Positions 43,984 through 53,478 of a stretch of DNA of 64,000 bases are shown here, in pieces. Each line of letters opens with the position of its first letter. Positions within the stretch are counted from its first letter, which is position 1. Source of the DNA: Methylorubrum rhodesianum. GTDB taxonomy: Bacteria > Pseudomonadota > Alphaproteobacteria > Rhizobiales > Beijerinckiaceae. The notes under the pieces are model-generated. The model was not told where the DNA came from, did not search any database, and worked only from the letters and a program-made list of their open reading frames with translations. Where the stretch lies: positions 62,001-126,000 of the forward strand of contig NZ_JACHOS010000011.1 of assembly GCF_014199985.1 (NCBI RefSeq), written 5' to 3'. A program made the position numbers and the translations under genes.

Positions 43984-44610
43984 ATGCCGCGGCGCGCGAC
44001 CCTGGAATTCTGGTACGAGTTCGCCTCGACCTATTCCTACCTCTCGGCCATGCGCATCGAGGCGCTGGCCGAGGCGGCGGATGTCGAGCTGCGCTGGCGG
44101 CCGTTCCTGCTCGGGCCGATCTTCGCGGCGCAGGGCTGGACCAACTCGCCGTTCAACCTCTACCCGGCCAAGGGCCGCAACATGTGGCGCGATCTCGATC
44201 GCGAGGCCGCCCGGCTCGGGCTGCCGCGGGTCACGCGTCCGAACCCGTTTCCGCAGAATTCCCTGAGCGCGGTGCGCGTGGCGACCTACGGCGCCGACCA
44301 AGACTGGCTGGTGCCGTTCTCCAAGGCGGTCTTCGAGACGAGCTTCGCCAAGGGCGGATCCATCGCCGAGCCGGCGGCGGTCGGGCGCATCCTCGATTCG
44401 CTCGGCCTCGACGGGACCCAGATCCTCAAGGCGGCGGCCTCCGAGGCCAACAAGTCCCGCCTGAAGGTCGCGGGCGAGGAGGCCCGATCCCGCGGCATCT
44501 ACGGGGCGCCGAGCTTCCTGACCGGGGACGGCGAGCTGTTCTGGGGCAACGACCGCCTGGAGCAGGCGCTGGCCTGGGCCGCCGGCGAGCGCCCCGACGG
44601 TCTGCGGTGA
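43984..44610 (+). CDS. 2-hydroxychromene-2-carboxylate isomerase family (DsbA-like)
   Basis: A 208-residue thioredoxin-fold protein of the HCCA isomerase/kappa-GST-like family. It has the family entry FWYEFASTYSYLS (with the Ser that replaces the DsbA CxxC and activates glutathione), the RPNPFPQNSLSAVR substrate segment and the C-terminal cis-Pro motif GIYGAPSFLTGDGELFWGNDRL. Related enzymes isomerise aromatic degradation intermediates in a glutathione-dependent way, but no naphthalene or aromatic pathway genes are nearby, so the natural substrate is uncertain. Confidence 0.9.
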   Translation: MPRRATLEFWYEFASTYSYLSAMRIEALAEAADVELRWRPFLLGPIFAAQGWTNSPFNLYPAKGRNMWRDLDREAARLGLPRVTRPNPFPQNSLSAVRVATYGADQDWLVPFSKAVFETSFAKGGSIAEPAAVGRILDSLGLDGTQILKAAASEANKSRLKVAGEEARSRGIYGAPSFLTGDGELFWGNDRLEQALAWAAGERPDGLR

Positions 44611-44650
44611 CGGGGCGAAAACGGCGCGGCGTGCCCGGCCCGACGGGCGG

Positions 44651-46603
44651 TCAGACCGCGACCGGCTCGCTCGACGGCGTCATCGTCCGCAGACCATCGA
44701 GCAACTCCGTCATCGGCTGCGGCATGCCGATCAGGTAGCCCTGGACGTAGCGGCAGCCGTGGCGGCGCACCGCGTTCAACTGTTCCGTGGTCTCGATCCC
44801 CTCGGCGATGCCGTCGAGCCCGAGATTCTGACACAGATCGAGGATGGTGCTCACGACGCTGCGGCCGAGATCGGTCTCGACGTCGGCCATGAAGCCGCGG
44901 TCGATCTTGATCCGGTCCAGCGGCAGGCGGTGGACGTAGTTGAGGCTCGAATAGCCGGTTCCGAAATCGTCCAGCGCGATCTTGATGCCCAGCGCACGCA
45001 GCAGCGTGATCGCCCGCTGCGCGCCCTCGAAATCGCGCATCAGCGCCGTCTCCGTCAGCTCCAGGGTGATCCGCCGGGGATCGAGCCCGCTCTGGCGCAC
45101 CGCGGCGAGAATGGCGACGACCGTCTCCGGCGAGGCGAGGTCGTGCGAGGAGAGGTTGAACGAAAGGCCGATCTCGGGCGGGAGCCGGGCGGCGTCGGCG
45201 AGCGCCTTGCGCAGGAGAAGCAGCGTCAGCGCGTGGATCATCCCGCATCGCTCCGCGACCGCGATGAAGCGGTCGGGCGGCACGCGCCCGAGCTTCGGGC
45301 TCGTCCAGCGCGCCAGGGCCTCGACCGTGGTGATCCGGTCCGTCGCGGTGTCGAGGATCGGCTGGTAGTGCATCTCCATCTCGGCGGCGAGATCCGCGCT
45401 CTGCAGCGCCGTCTCAACCGCGCGCGCATCCCGGATCGCGTCCTCGTGCTCCTGCGAGAACAGCGTCGTGGAACCCCGCTTCCGCTCCTTGGAATGGTAG
45501 AGCGCGTAGTCGGCCCGGTCGAACAGCGCGTCCGCGGCGCGTCCGGCCTGCGGATAGAGCGCGAGGCCGCCCGAGCATCCCGGCACGACCTGCGTGTCAC
45601 CGAGCGAGATCGGCGCGCGCAAAGCCGCGCAGATCCGGTCGCAGAGATCCGCCACCTCGTCCGGTCGGGCAGCTGCGTGGATCAGCACGCCGAACTCGTC
45701 GCCGCCGAGGCGCGCGATCGTCATGCCGCTGCCGGCGAAGGCCTCGAGCCGGCGCCCGGTCTCCTCCAGCACCCGGTCCCCGGCGGTATGGCCGAAGGTG
45801 TCGTTGATCGGCTTGAAGCGGTCGAGGTCGAAGATGGCGAGGGCGAAGGCGGCACCGTTGCCGGCCGAGGCGGCGATCAAGGCATCGAGACGCTGGAAGA
45901 AGTAGCGCCGGTTGGGCAGCCCGGTCAGGCTGTCGGTATGGGCCAGACGCTGGTTCTCCTCGCTCAGCCGCTGCGCCTCGGCCTTGGACGCGACCAGCTG
46001 GAGGAAGGCCAGGAAGTTGTTGGTGAGGATGCGCACCATCACCACGGTGACGAAGGCCGTGTTGAGCGCGATCGCGATGAAGACGCTGTTTCCGCTGGTG
46101 AAGCAGTGGATCAGGAACACGCCCATGACGATGACGGTCACCAGGAAGGCCGCCAATGGGAGATGCGTCAGGCAGAAGATGCAGGCGATGACGGTGATCG
46201 CGACGAAGATCGCGACGTGACCCTGCTCGAACGGTCCGCCATATGCGTTGAGCATCATCGCCCAACCGACGAAGACGACCGAGAACAGGACGGTGAGCAG
46301 GCTCGTTGCGCGCATTCGCTTCAGGGCTGCGGGACCGGCGATGTCCTGCGGCTGCATGCGCCACCAGTGCACGGCGCGGAACGCGCACAGAGCGATCATC
46401 GGCCCGGGCAATCCGACCGTCAGCCAGGCCGGAGCAAAAGGGTAATGGGTGAAGGCGAGCGCGCAGGCATTGACGGAGAGCAGCGCGTAGAGTGACGGGA
46501 CCTGCTTCTTCAATTCCATGAGCTGACGGGTGCAGGCTTCCGGATCCGTGTAACCCGGCACAATCCCACTCAACAGTTCTCTGCGCCCGTGGATGAATTT
46601 CAT
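44651..46603 (-). CDS. Membrane GGDEF-EAL c-di-GMP protein
   Basis: A 650-residue membrane protein that probably controls cyclic di-GMP. The N-terminal 200 residues contain five to six helices. The GGDEF domain has an intact active site (GGDEF, 300-304) but no RxxD inhibitory site just before it. The EAL domain is also intact: EAL (428-430), NLSSHDL, LELTETAL, DDFGTGYSS, the Lys of DRIKIDRGF and AEGIETTEQL. Both synthesis and hydrolysis are therefore possible; in dual proteins one usually dominates. The signal sensed by the membrane part is unknown. A long 414-nt region lies upstream. Confidence 0.93.
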   Translation of the reverse strand: MKFIHGRRELLSGIVPGYTDPEACTRQLMELKKQVPSLYALLSVNACALAFTHYPFAPAWLTVGLPGPMIALCAFRAVHWWRMQPQDIAGPAALKRMRATSLLTVLFSVVFVGWAMMLNAYGGPFEQGHVAIFVAITVIACIFCLTHLPLAAFLVTVIVMGVFLIHCFTSGNSVFIAIALNTAFVTVVMVRILTNNFLAFLQLVASKAEAQRLSEENQRLAHTDSLTGLPNRRYFFQRLDALIAASAGNGAAFALAIFDLDRFKPINDTFGHTAGDRVLEETGRRLEAFAGSGMTIARLGGDEFGVLIHAAARPDEVADLCDRICAALRAPISLGDTQVVPGCSGGLALYPQAGRAADALFDRADYALYHSKERKRGSTTLFSQEHEDAIRDARAVETALQSADLAAEMEMHYQPILDTATDRITTVEALARWTSPKLGRVPPDRFIAVAERCGMIHALTLLLLRKALADAARLPPEIGLSFNLSSHDLASPETVVAILAAVRQSGLDPRRITLELTETALMRDFEGAQRAITLLRALGIKIALDDFGTGYSSLNYVHRLPLDRIKIDRGFMADVETDLGRSVVSTILDLCQNLGLDGIAEGIETTEQLNAVRRHGCRYVQGYLIGMPQPMTELLDGLRTMTPSSEPVAV

Positions 46604-47017
46604 CGTATCTTACCGAAACCGGGCTGCAGACTCGCCAACATGTTTTGCGCATATCCTTTCCAGGAACCTGTACTAGGTCCGGCACCTCCTAAGATTCCAT
46701 TTCATCGGACCAACAGAAATCTCGAACTCGTCGGCGCGGACCGGCGACTCGATCGGCCAGCATTGGAATGTATTCCTTATCGATCGGATGATCGGACCGT
46801 TGCTGTCAGGGGTGCGCCCGATCAATGCGGAGATTGGATCAGCCGGTCCGCAAGGGGCCGAGCGAGCCCTGGACCCGCCGTTCCGGAGGGAACGACCGGA
46901 TCGCGAACGAGGCCATGGTCCTCAACCACGGATCAGGACGCGGTACTCCACGATGGATCGTGGCTCGCCGCGTCCGGCGAGCCGTCCCTGGTCCGGAGCG
47001 GACGGCGCAGGGACGGG
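46604..47017. other. Intergenic region upstream of the GGDEF-EAL gene
   Basis: 414 nt between the MFS gene stop and the GGDEF-EAL start, both leftward. I see no convincing ORF. The part near the GGDEF-EAL start is AT-richer and may hold its promoter. The part near the MFS gene contains two hairpins: ggctcgcc/ggcgagcc (46962-46969, 46976-46983) and the terminator at 46982-47016. Confidence 0.5.
46982..47016 (-). terminator. Nested hairpin terminator after MFS gene
   Basis: ccgtccctg (46982-46990) pairs with cagggacgg (47008-47016), and gtccg (46991-46995) pairs with cggac (46999-47003) inside it. The structure begins 2 nt after the leftward MFS stop. There is no T-run, but the stem is very stable and a second 8-bp hairpin follows. 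Confidence 0.6.
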
Positions 47018-48328
47018 TCAGCCGCGCGTGGCGGTGTCGACGTGGATGTCGCGGCCGCGGGTCTCCGGCAACAGTCCGGCGGCGAGCGTGCCGACGAGGC
47101 TGAAGGCGGCGAGGTAGTAGGCCGGCGCCATCCGGTCGCCGGTCGCGGCGATCAGCCAGTTCACGACGTAGTTGGTGCTGCCGCCGAAGATCGAGACCGA
47201 GAGCGCGTAGACGATGGAGAGCCCGGCGCTGCGCACCGCCCGCGGCAGCGCCTCCGGAATGCCGACGATGACCGCCGCCGCGTTGATCGAGGACAGGGCC
47301 GAGAGCAGGAAGGTCACGGCGTAGACGCTGAACGCGCCGGGGCTCCGCAGCATCCACAGGAAGGCCGGCACGGCGAGAACGAGGATCAGCGCGCGCGGCC
47401 AGATCATCACCGGGCGGCGCCCGAACTGGTCGGCGAGCCAGCCGCCGAGGAGCGGGAAGACCACCGAGGCCAGCCCGAGCGCGATCGGCACGGCGTTGGC
47501 CGCCATCTCCGAGAGGCCGAGCGTCGCCCCGGCATAGACCGGCATGTTGGTGCCCACCGCGTTCGAGACGGTGGAGGCGGCGATGACGAGGAAGGTCAGG
47601 CCGAGCATCCGCCCGTGCCGGCGCAGCAGCCGGCTCAGCACCGCGCCCGTCGAGTCGGCCGCCGCGGGGTCGTGCCCCTCCCCCGCCGTCTCAGGCAGGT
47701 GGCTGCGGATCACGAGACCGACCGGCACGACGAGGAGGCCGAGGCCGAACATCAGCCGCCAGCCCCAATCGGCCATGGCCGCATCCCCCAGGATCAGCGT
47801 CAGCACGGTGGCGAAGAGGCCCGCGAACAGGGCGGCGCAGCCCTGGCTCGCGATCTGCCAGCTCGCGACGAAGCCGCGGTGGCGGGCCGGGGCCGCCTCG
47901 ATCAGGTAGGCGGTCGAGGGTCCGACCTCGCCGCCGAGCGCCAGCCCCTGGATCAGCCGCCCGGCGATGACGATGACCTGCGCCCAGCCGCCGATCACCG
48001 CCGTGCCGGGGCAGGCCGCGAGCATCAGCATGCCGACGGCCATCAGCGCGATGGTGATGAGCATGGCCGGCTTGCGCCCGGCCCGGTCGGCGAAGGCGCC
48101 GATCAGCACGCCGCCCACGGGCCGCATCACGTAGCCGATCCCGAACAGCGCGAGCGAGGCGAGCAGGCTGTCGGTCGGGCTGTCCGAGGGGAAGAAGGTC
48201 GCGCCGATCGACTTGGCGAAGAAGGCGTAGATCGTAAAGTCGTAGAATTCGAGGGCGTTGCCGAGCACCACGGCTCCCACGGCCTTGCGGTCGAGGCGCG
48301 GCTGCGCGGCACTTGCGGGCGAATGCAT
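47018..48328 (-). CDS. MFS transporter, metabolite:H+ symporter type
   Basis: A 436-residue major facilitator with 12 membrane spans. The N-terminal block AVVLGNALEFYDFTIYAFFA and GYVMRPVGGVLIGAFADRAGRK (the latter split as GYVMRPVGGVLIGAF and ADRAGRK) are typical of the MHS group (citrate, proline/betaine, alpha-ketoglutarate carriers). The motif RLIQGLALGGEVGPSTAYL follows. A C-terminal LPETRGRDI tail is also usual. The ATG at 48328 precedes the first helix correctly. The substrate, an organic acid or osmolyte, is not resolved. It diverges from rlmH. Confidence 0.9.
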   Translation of the reverse strand: MHSPASAAQPRLDRKAVGAVVLGNALEFYDFTIYAFFAKSIGATFFPSDSPTDSLLASLALFGIGYVMRPVGGVLIGAFADRAGRKPAMLITIALMAVGMLMLAACPGTAVIGGWAQVIVIAGRLIQGLALGGEVGPSTAYLIEAAPARHRGFVASWQIASQGCAALFAGLFATVLTLILGDAAMADWGWRLMFGLGLLVVPVGLVIRSHLPETAGEGHDPAAADSTGAVLSRLLRRHGRMLGLTFLVIAASTVSNAVGTNMPVYAGATLGLSEMAANAVPIALGLASVVFPLLGGWLADQFGRRPVMIWPRALILVLAVPAFLWMLRSPGAFSVYAVTFLLSALSSINAAAVIVGIPEALPRAVRSAGLSIVYALSVSIFGGSTNYVVNWLIAATGDRMAPAYYLAAFSLVGTLAAGLLPETRGRDIHVDTATRG

Positions 48329-48581
48329 CGTGATCCTGTCGTGAGATCCCGGATGGGCGAGGCGCGGCGGGCGGCCGGCTCCGGGCGAGGCGTCGGTGAT
48401 CGTCGCCGGCTGCGGGCGGCAGTTAGGTCGTCGCGCCCGTGCCGCCACCCCGTCGCGGCCGCGCATGGGCCGGGCCGCCGCCTGTTGCCGGCCACGTTTT
48501 CTTGAGCCGGGCGGCTCCCGGTCCTCGATCCGATCGTGCTATCGGGCGCCAGGACCTCGCCGCCGGAACTGTTGACGCCCC

Positions 48582-49079
48582 TTGCGCCTGCTCGTCATCG
48601 CCATCGGCCGCCTGAAGAACGGGCCGGAGCGGGATCTCGCCGCCCGCTACCGCGAGCGCGCCGTCGCGCTCGGCAGAAGCCTCGGCGTCACGGCCTGCGA
48701 CCTCACCGAAATCCCCGAATCCCGCGCGCGGCGGGCCGCCGACCGCGTGACCGAGGAAGCAACCGCGATCCTGGCCCTCGTGCCGGCAGACGCGGCCCTC
48801 ATCGCCTGCGACGAGCGCGGCCGTTCGGACTGGCCGAGCGAGCGGATCGCGGACAGGATCGGGGCGTGGCGCGACGCGGGGCGGAGCAGCCTCGTCCTCG
48901 TCGTCGGCGGCGCGGACGGCCTTCACGAGAGCCTGCGCGCGCGCGCCGACCATATTCTCGCCTTCGGAGCGGCGACACTGCCGCACGGCCTGGTGCGCGT
49001 GCTCGCCCTCGAGCAGGTCTACCGGGCTCTGACCATCCTGGCCGGGCACCCCTATCACCGGGGCGATCCCGACGCATGA
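48582..49079 (+). CDS. rlmH: 23S rRNA pseudouridine-1915 N3-methyltransferase
   Basis: SPOUT methyltransferase acting on pseudouridine 1915 of 23S rRNA in 70S ribosomes. The 165-residue protein starts with RLLVIAIGRLKNGPERDLAARY, contains the SAM-knot motif VVGGADGL with the preceding CDERG, and ends with LALEQVYRALTILAGHPYHR (given as LALEQVYRALTI and LAGHPYHR), the diagnostic tail. The start is TTG at 48582, which yields the family's usual N-terminus. The stop overlaps envC (ATGA). rsfS, the frequent upstream partner, is absent; an MFS gene diverges instead. Confidence 0.94.
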   Translation: MRLLVIAIGRLKNGPERDLAARYRERAVALGRSLGVTACDLTEIPESRARRAADRVTEEATAILALVPADAALIACDERGRSDWPSERIADRIGAWRDAGRSSLVLVVGGADGLHESLRARADHILAFGAATLPHGLVRVLALEQVYRALTILAGHPYHRGDPDA

Positions 49080-50491
49080 GGCCACCGGTGAGCGCCGATA
49101 CGAGGTCCGCGACGATCCTGGCGGCCATCAAGCCCGCTATCCTGCCCGCTGCCCTGCTGATGGCGCTCGCCAGCCTCGCGGGTGGCCTCGTTCTGCCCGT
49201 GTTCGCGCAGACGACGCCCGATCCCGAGACGATGCGGCGCACGCAGGAGGAGCGGGACCGGCGCGCTCAGAGTCTCCGGCAGATCGAGGAGGCGCTGGCA
49301 GCCAGCGCCAGCAGCCGGACCGCCCTCGAAGCCGAGGTCGCCGCGATCGGGTCCGACCGGACCAAGCTCAGCGCCGCCCTGCTCGATGCCGGCCGTCAGG
49401 CCCAGGCGACCGAGGACCGGATGAACCGGCTGGAGGAGCGGCTGCGGTCGCTCACCGAGAGCGACGCGGCGATCCGCAAGTCGCTGGATGCGCGCCGCGC
49501 GGTCATCGCCGAGATCCTGGCCGCGCTCCAGCGGATGGGCCGGCGCCCGCCGCCGGCCGTGCTGGTGCGTCCCGAGGACGTGCTCGCGGCGATCCGCACC
49601 TCGATGATGCTCGGCGCCGTGGTGCCGGAGCTGCGCGGCGAGGCGGACACGCTGGCCGGCGACCTCGCCGAGCTGGTGCGGGTGCGCGGCCTCATCGCCG
49701 CCGACCGGGAGGCACTCAAGAAGGATCTGGCCGGCTGGGCCGGAGAGCGCCAGCGCCTCGACGCGCTCATCGCCGCCCGCCGCAGCCGGCAGGCGCAGGT
49801 CGAATCGAGCCTCACCGCCGAGCGTCAGAAGAGCGCCGAACTCGGTGCCCAGGCGAAATCCCTCAAGGATCTGGTGGACCGGATGGAGGGCGAGTTGTCG
49901 AGCGCCCGCCGGGCCGCCGACGAGGTCCGCGCCGCCGCCGAACGGGAGCAGCGGGCGATCCAGGAGAAGTTCGCCGCCGCCGGCGCGCGCGACCCGGCGC
50001 GGCTGGCACCTAAGGTGAAGTTCGCCGAGGCCCGCGGCGATCTGCCCAGGCCGGTGAGCGGCAGCCTGATGCGCGGCTTCAACCAGCCCGACGGCCAGGG
50101 CGGCACCACCCGCGGCATCTCGCTGCGGACGCGACCGAAGGCGGTCGTGTCCTCTCCCGCGGACGGATGGGTGTCGTTCGCCGGCCCCTTCCGCTCCTAC
50201 GGCCGACTCTTGATCATCAATGCGGGCGACGGCTACTATCTGTTGCTCGCGGGGATGGATCAGATCAACGTCGAGGTCGGCCAGTTCGTGCTGGCGGGCG
50301 AACCGGTGGCCGTGATGGGCGAGGGCAGCGGCACCCCGGCAAGCACGCCGCCGAATGTGACGCAGGCTGCGTCACAGAGGGACGATGATCGCATTGATCC
50401 CGTCCTGTACGTCGAGTTCAGGAAAGACGGCGGCTCCATCGATCCGGAGCCGTGGTGGGCGAAAAGTTCCAGCGAGAAGGTTCGCGGATAA
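49076..50491 (+). CDS. envC: Murein hydrolase activator EnvC-like protein
   Basis: Periplasmic activator of amidases that split septal peptidoglycan. The 471-residue protein has a signal peptide (PAILPAALLMALASLAGGLV, ends VFAQ), a long coiled coil (about 50-330) and a C-terminal LytM domain (about 355-455). The LytM zinc ligands are lost: the HxG position reads TRGISL and the HxH position reads YLLLAGM, while LYVEFR closes the fold. That fits an activator without its own hydrolase activity. It overlaps rlmH by ATGA and ctpA by TAATG, so the three are co-translated. Confidence 0.9.
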   Translation: MRPPVSADTRSATILAAIKPAILPAALLMALASLAGGLVLPVFAQTTPDPETMRRTQEERDRRAQSLRQIEEALAASASSRTALEAEVAAIGSDRTKLSAALLDAGRQAQATEDRMNRLEERLRSLTESDAAIRKSLDARRAVIAEILAALQRMGRRPPPAVLVRPEDVLAAIRTSMMLGAVVPELRGEADTLAGDLAELVRVRGLIAADREALKKDLAGWAGERQRLDALIAARRSRQAQVESSLTAERQKSAELGAQAKSLKDLVDRMEGELSSARRAADEVRAAAEREQRAIQEKFAAAGARDPARLAPKVKFAEARGDLPRPVSGSLMRGFNQPDGQGGTTRGISLRTRPKAVVSSPADGWVSFAGPFRSYGRLLIINAGDGYYLLLAGMDQINVEVGQFVLAGEPVAVMGEGSGTPASTPPNVTQAASQRDDDRIDPVLYVEFRKDGGSIDPEPWWAKSSSEKVRG

Positions 50492-51813
50492 TGCGCAAAG
50501 TGTCCCTCGTGTTGCTCGGCGCGGCCCTCGGCATCGGCGCCTCGGCCCTGTCGACCCAGACCCAGCTCCTCTCCGGCACGAGCGCCATCGCGGCCTCGGC
50601 GGAGACCTACCGGCAGCTGAGCCTGTTCGGCGACGTGTTCGAGAAGGTGCGCACCGACTATGTCGAGAAGCCCGAGGAGTCGAAGCTGATCGAGGCGGCC
50701 GTCAACGGCATGCTGACCTCGCTCGATCCGCATTCGAGCTACATGGACGCGAAAGCCTTCCGCGACATGCAGACGACGACGAAGGGTGAATTCGGCGGCC
50801 TCGGCATCGAGGTCACCATGGAGGACGGCCTGATCAAGGTCGTGTCGCCGATCGACGACACGCCCGCCTCGAAGGCCGGCCTGCTCGCCAACGACATCAT
50901 CACCCAGATCGACGAGGATCAGGTCCAGGGCCTGACCCTGAACCAGGCCGTCGACAAGATGCGCGGTCCCGTGAACTCCACGGTGAAGCTGAAGATCTCC
51001 CGCAAGGAGGCCAAGGATCCGATCGACGTCTCGTTGACCCGCGACGTCATCAAGATCCGCCCCGTCCGCTCGAAGGTCGAGAGCGGCGATGTCGGCTACG
51101 TCCGCCTGACCCAGTTCAACGAGCAGACCTACGACGGCCTCAAGACGGCGATCGACAAGCTCCAGAGCGAGATCGGCGGCGACAAGCTCAAGGGCTACGT
51201 CCTCGATCTGCGCAACAACCCCGGCGGCCTGCTCGATCAGGCGGTGATGGTCTCCGACGCCTTCCTCGACCGCGGCGAGATCGTCTCGACCCGCGGCCGC
51301 AACCCGGACGAGACGCAGCGCTTCTCCGCCAAGGCCGGCGATCTGGCCAAGGGCAAGCCGATCGTCGTGCTGGTGAACGGCGGCGCGGCCTCGGCCTCCG
51401 AGATCGTCGCCGGCGCCCTTCAGGATCACAAGCGCGCGACCATCATGGGCACGCGTTCCTTCGGCAAGGGCTCGGTGCAGTCGATCATCCCGCTCGGCGG
51501 CCAGGGCGCCCTGCGCCTCACCACGGCGCGCTACTACACGCCGTCCGGCCGCTCGATCCAGGCCAAGGGCATCGAGCCGGATCAGGAGGTGCTGCAGGAG
51601 GTGCCCGACGACCTGAAGGGCAAGGACGAGACCAAGGGCGAGGCCGGCCTGAAGGGCCACCTGAAGCAGAAGGACACCGAGGAGCGCGGCGGTTCCTCGG
51701 CCTACATCCCGCCGGACCCGGCCAAGGACAAGCAGCTCATCGCCGCGGTCGACTTCCTGCACGGCATCCAGAAGGGTGCGGCCAACGTGACGAAGCCGGC
51801 CACCCAGAACTGA
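50491..51813 (+). CDS. ctpA: Carboxy-terminal processing protease (S41 family)
   Basis: Exported serine protease with a PDZ domain that trims C-termini of periplasmic proteins. The 440-residue protein has a signal/anchor (SLVLLGAALGIGASALS), the S41 N-terminal region LTSLDPHSSYMDAKAF, a PDZ domain (about 85-165, FGGLGIEV), the catalytic Ser in GGAASASEIVAG and the catalytic Lys in TRSFGKGSVQ. A charged C-terminal extension follows (Lys/Glu-rich, about 375-420). The ATG overlaps the envC stop (TAATG). A strong terminator at 51868 closes the unit. Confidence 0.94.
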   Translation: MRKVSLVLLGAALGIGASALSTQTQLLSGTSAIAASAETYRQLSLFGDVFEKVRTDYVEKPEESKLIEAAVNGMLTSLDPHSSYMDAKAFRDMQTTTKGEFGGLGIEVTMEDGLIKVVSPIDDTPASKAGLLANDIITQIDEDQVQGLTLNQAVDKMRGPVNSTVKLKISRKEAKDPIDVSLTRDVIKIRPVRSKVESGDVGYVRLTQFNEQTYDGLKTAIDKLQSEIGGDKLKGYVLDLRNNPGGLLDQAVMVSDAFLDRGEIVSTRGRNPDETQRFSAKAGDLAKGKPIVVLVNGGAASASEIVAGALQDHKRATIMGTRSFGKGSVQSIIPLGGQGALRLTTARYYTPSGRSIQAKGIEPDQEVLQEVPDDLKGKDETKGEAGLKGHLKQKDTEERGGSSAYIPPDPAKDKQLIAAVDFLHGIQKGAANVTKPATQN

Positions 51814-51867
51814 TCGTGGCGCCCGCGGCGGCCCTTTGCCGTGCGGGTTAGCGAAAGATTAACCATG

Positions 51868-51910
51868 ACGGCCCGCAATGCCGGTTCAGACCGGGATTGC
51901 GGGCCGTTTC
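51868..51910 (+). terminator. Strong intrinsic terminator after ctpA
   Basis: acggcccgcaat (51868-51879) pairs perfectly with attgcgggccgt (51896-51907), with an inner stem ccggt/accgg (51881-51885, 51890-51894) and tcag tetraloop. TTC follows. It lies 55 nt after the ctpA stop and separates it from the deacetylase gene, which may have its own promoter or depend on read-through. Confidence 0.85.
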
Positions 51911-51965
51911 TCGTTGAAGGCCGCGTCCGGTCGTCGGAACTTGCGCCAAAGGGGCGGAACGGCGG

Positions 51966-53165
51966 GTGAGCGACGCGGCCGACGACATCCTGACGAAACC
52001 CCTCGGCGTCGCGGACAAGGCGGCCCGGCCGCGCTTCGCGCTGCGCCCTTATGTGGGCGCGGCCACCGGTGCCGGCATCCTGACGCTCGCCCTCCTGGCC
52101 GGAGGCCTTGCCCTGACGGGGGATCCCCGCGGCGGCGAACCGCGCGCGGCGGCGATCATCGAAATCCGCGAAGCCCCGGCGCCCCGCGCAGCCGAGGCGG
52201 CGGCGCCCGTCCCGAAGGGCCCGGCCCAGTCGGCGAGCGAGGTCGAGCAGGCGTCCGGCGTCACTGTCTTCCGCCCCGACGGGTCGGCGGCTCCCGACGC
52301 GCCGGTGATCATCCGCGTCCCGAACGCCGCCCAGGTCAAGCTCGCCCCCGCGCCCGATCCGCGCCTGACCGAGCGCGGGCGTCACGGCCCGCTGCCCCGC
52401 CTCGGCGAGGGCCGTCTCCGCCCCCTCGACGTTTATGCCCGCCCGGAAGAGCCCGGAACCGGACCGCGCATCGCCGTCCTCGTCTCCGGCCTCGGCATCG
52501 GCGAGAACGCCACCCTGGGCGCCATCGCCCGGCTTCCCGCCGCGGTGAGCCTCGCGCTCTCGCCCTACGGCAACGACCTGGAGAAAACGGCCATCCGCGC
52601 CCGGGAGGCCGGGCACGAAATCCTGCTCCAATTGCCGATGGAGCCGTTCGACTTTCCCGACAGCGATCCCGGCCCGCAGACGCTCCTGGCCTCCGCCCGC
52701 CCGGGCGAGAACCTCGACCGGGCCGCCTGGGCGATGAGCCGGTTCCCCGGTTTCGTCGGCGCCGTGAACTTCATGGGTGCCAAACTGATGAGCGAGCCCG
52801 GCGCCCTGGAGCCGGTGCTGAAGGATCTCTCCGCCCGCGGCCTCGGCTTCGTCGACGACGGTTCGGCCGCCGGCTCGAAGGTTGCGGAGGTCGCGGCCAA
52901 GACGAAGCTGCCGACGGCCCGCGCCGAGATCGTGATCGACGCCGTTGCCCGACCGGACGCGATCGACGCGGAACTCGCCCGCCTTGAGACGTTGGCCCGG
53001 CAGAAGGGTTTCGTCCTCGCCTCCGCCAGCACCTCGCCGCTGACCATCGACCGCCTGTCGCGCTGGTCGCGGGATCTGGAAACACGGGGCATCCGGCTCG
53101 TGCCCGTCAGCGCGATCCTGCGCCGTCCCGGCGGCGTCGCCAAGCTGTCGAGCGCCGCGCCCTGA
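51966..53165 (+). CDS. Divergent polysaccharide deacetylase family protein
   Basis: A 399-residue protein with an N-terminal membrane anchor (VGAATGAGILTLALLAGGLA, about 30-50), a Pro/Ala-rich linker, and a C-terminal divergent polysaccharide deacetylase domain (YibQ/DUF610). The domain starts RIAVLVSGLGIGENAT and contains LLQLPMEPFDFPDSDPGPQT (given as LLQLPMEPFDFP and DSDPGPQT) and GFVGAVNFMGAKLM. In active families the first segment reads DDxG; here it is SGLG, so activity is doubtful. The gene starts with GTG at 51966, 55 nt beyond the terminator. It usually sits between ctpA and rppH in alphaproteobacteria, and the function is not established. Confidence 0.86.
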   Translation: MSDAADDILTKPLGVADKAARPRFALRPYVGAATGAGILTLALLAGGLALTGDPRGGEPRAAAIIEIREAPAPRAAEAAAPVPKGPAQSASEVEQASGVTVFRPDGSAAPDAPVIIRVPNAAQVKLAPAPDPRLTERGRHGPLPRLGEGRLRPLDVYARPEEPGTGPRIAVLVSGLGIGENATLGAIARLPAAVSLALSPYGNDLEKTAIRAREAGHEILLQLPMEPFDFPDSDPGPQTLLASARPGENLDRAAWAMSRFPGFVGAVNFMGAKLMSEPGALEPVLKDLSARGLGFVDDGSAAGSKVAEVAAKTKLPTARAEIVIDAVARPDAIDAELARLETLARQKGFVLASASTSPLTIDRLSRWSRDLETRGIRLVPVSAILRRPGGVAKLSSAAP

Positions 53166-53478
53166 CCAGCGCCCGGACGCTTTCCGCATCACGGCACGCT
53201 GGAATCGATGAGCAGGGCCGGAGCGGCAACACGCCGCTCGGTCCGTTGCCTCGGCCGATCACGCGCCGGCGCTGACGTCTCCACCGTCAAAATACGAACC
53301 GATCCCATCCAAGCGATCATTTGTTCGTTTTCGCCCGGCCTAAATCGGTCGCCCCATTTTAATCCGCTCGCCATGAGCGAAATCTGATCAGCAGTTTGTG
53401 ATCCAGTAAGCGTTTTCGGGCCAGGGTTTTGCCACTCGCCCAATAAGTGTGCGCGAGCCACTCCTGTCGGGGTCTACC
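53166..53478. other. Intergenic region upstream of the chemoreceptor gene
   Basis: 313 nt between the deacetylase stop and the chemoreceptor GTG. GC content drops toward the middle (53285-53440), consistent with a promoter. I could not find a convincing EcfG, sigma-54 or flagellar sigma motif. A possible 6-bp stem (ccagcg/cgctgg) lies after the deacetylase gene. No ORF with coding character was seen. Confidence 0.45.

Noticed and set aside
53449..53478. GTG at 53449 as the chemoreceptor start
   Set aside because: No ribosome site precedes it, while the GTG at 53479 has a well-spaced GGGG and gives the usual short cytoplasmic N-terminus.
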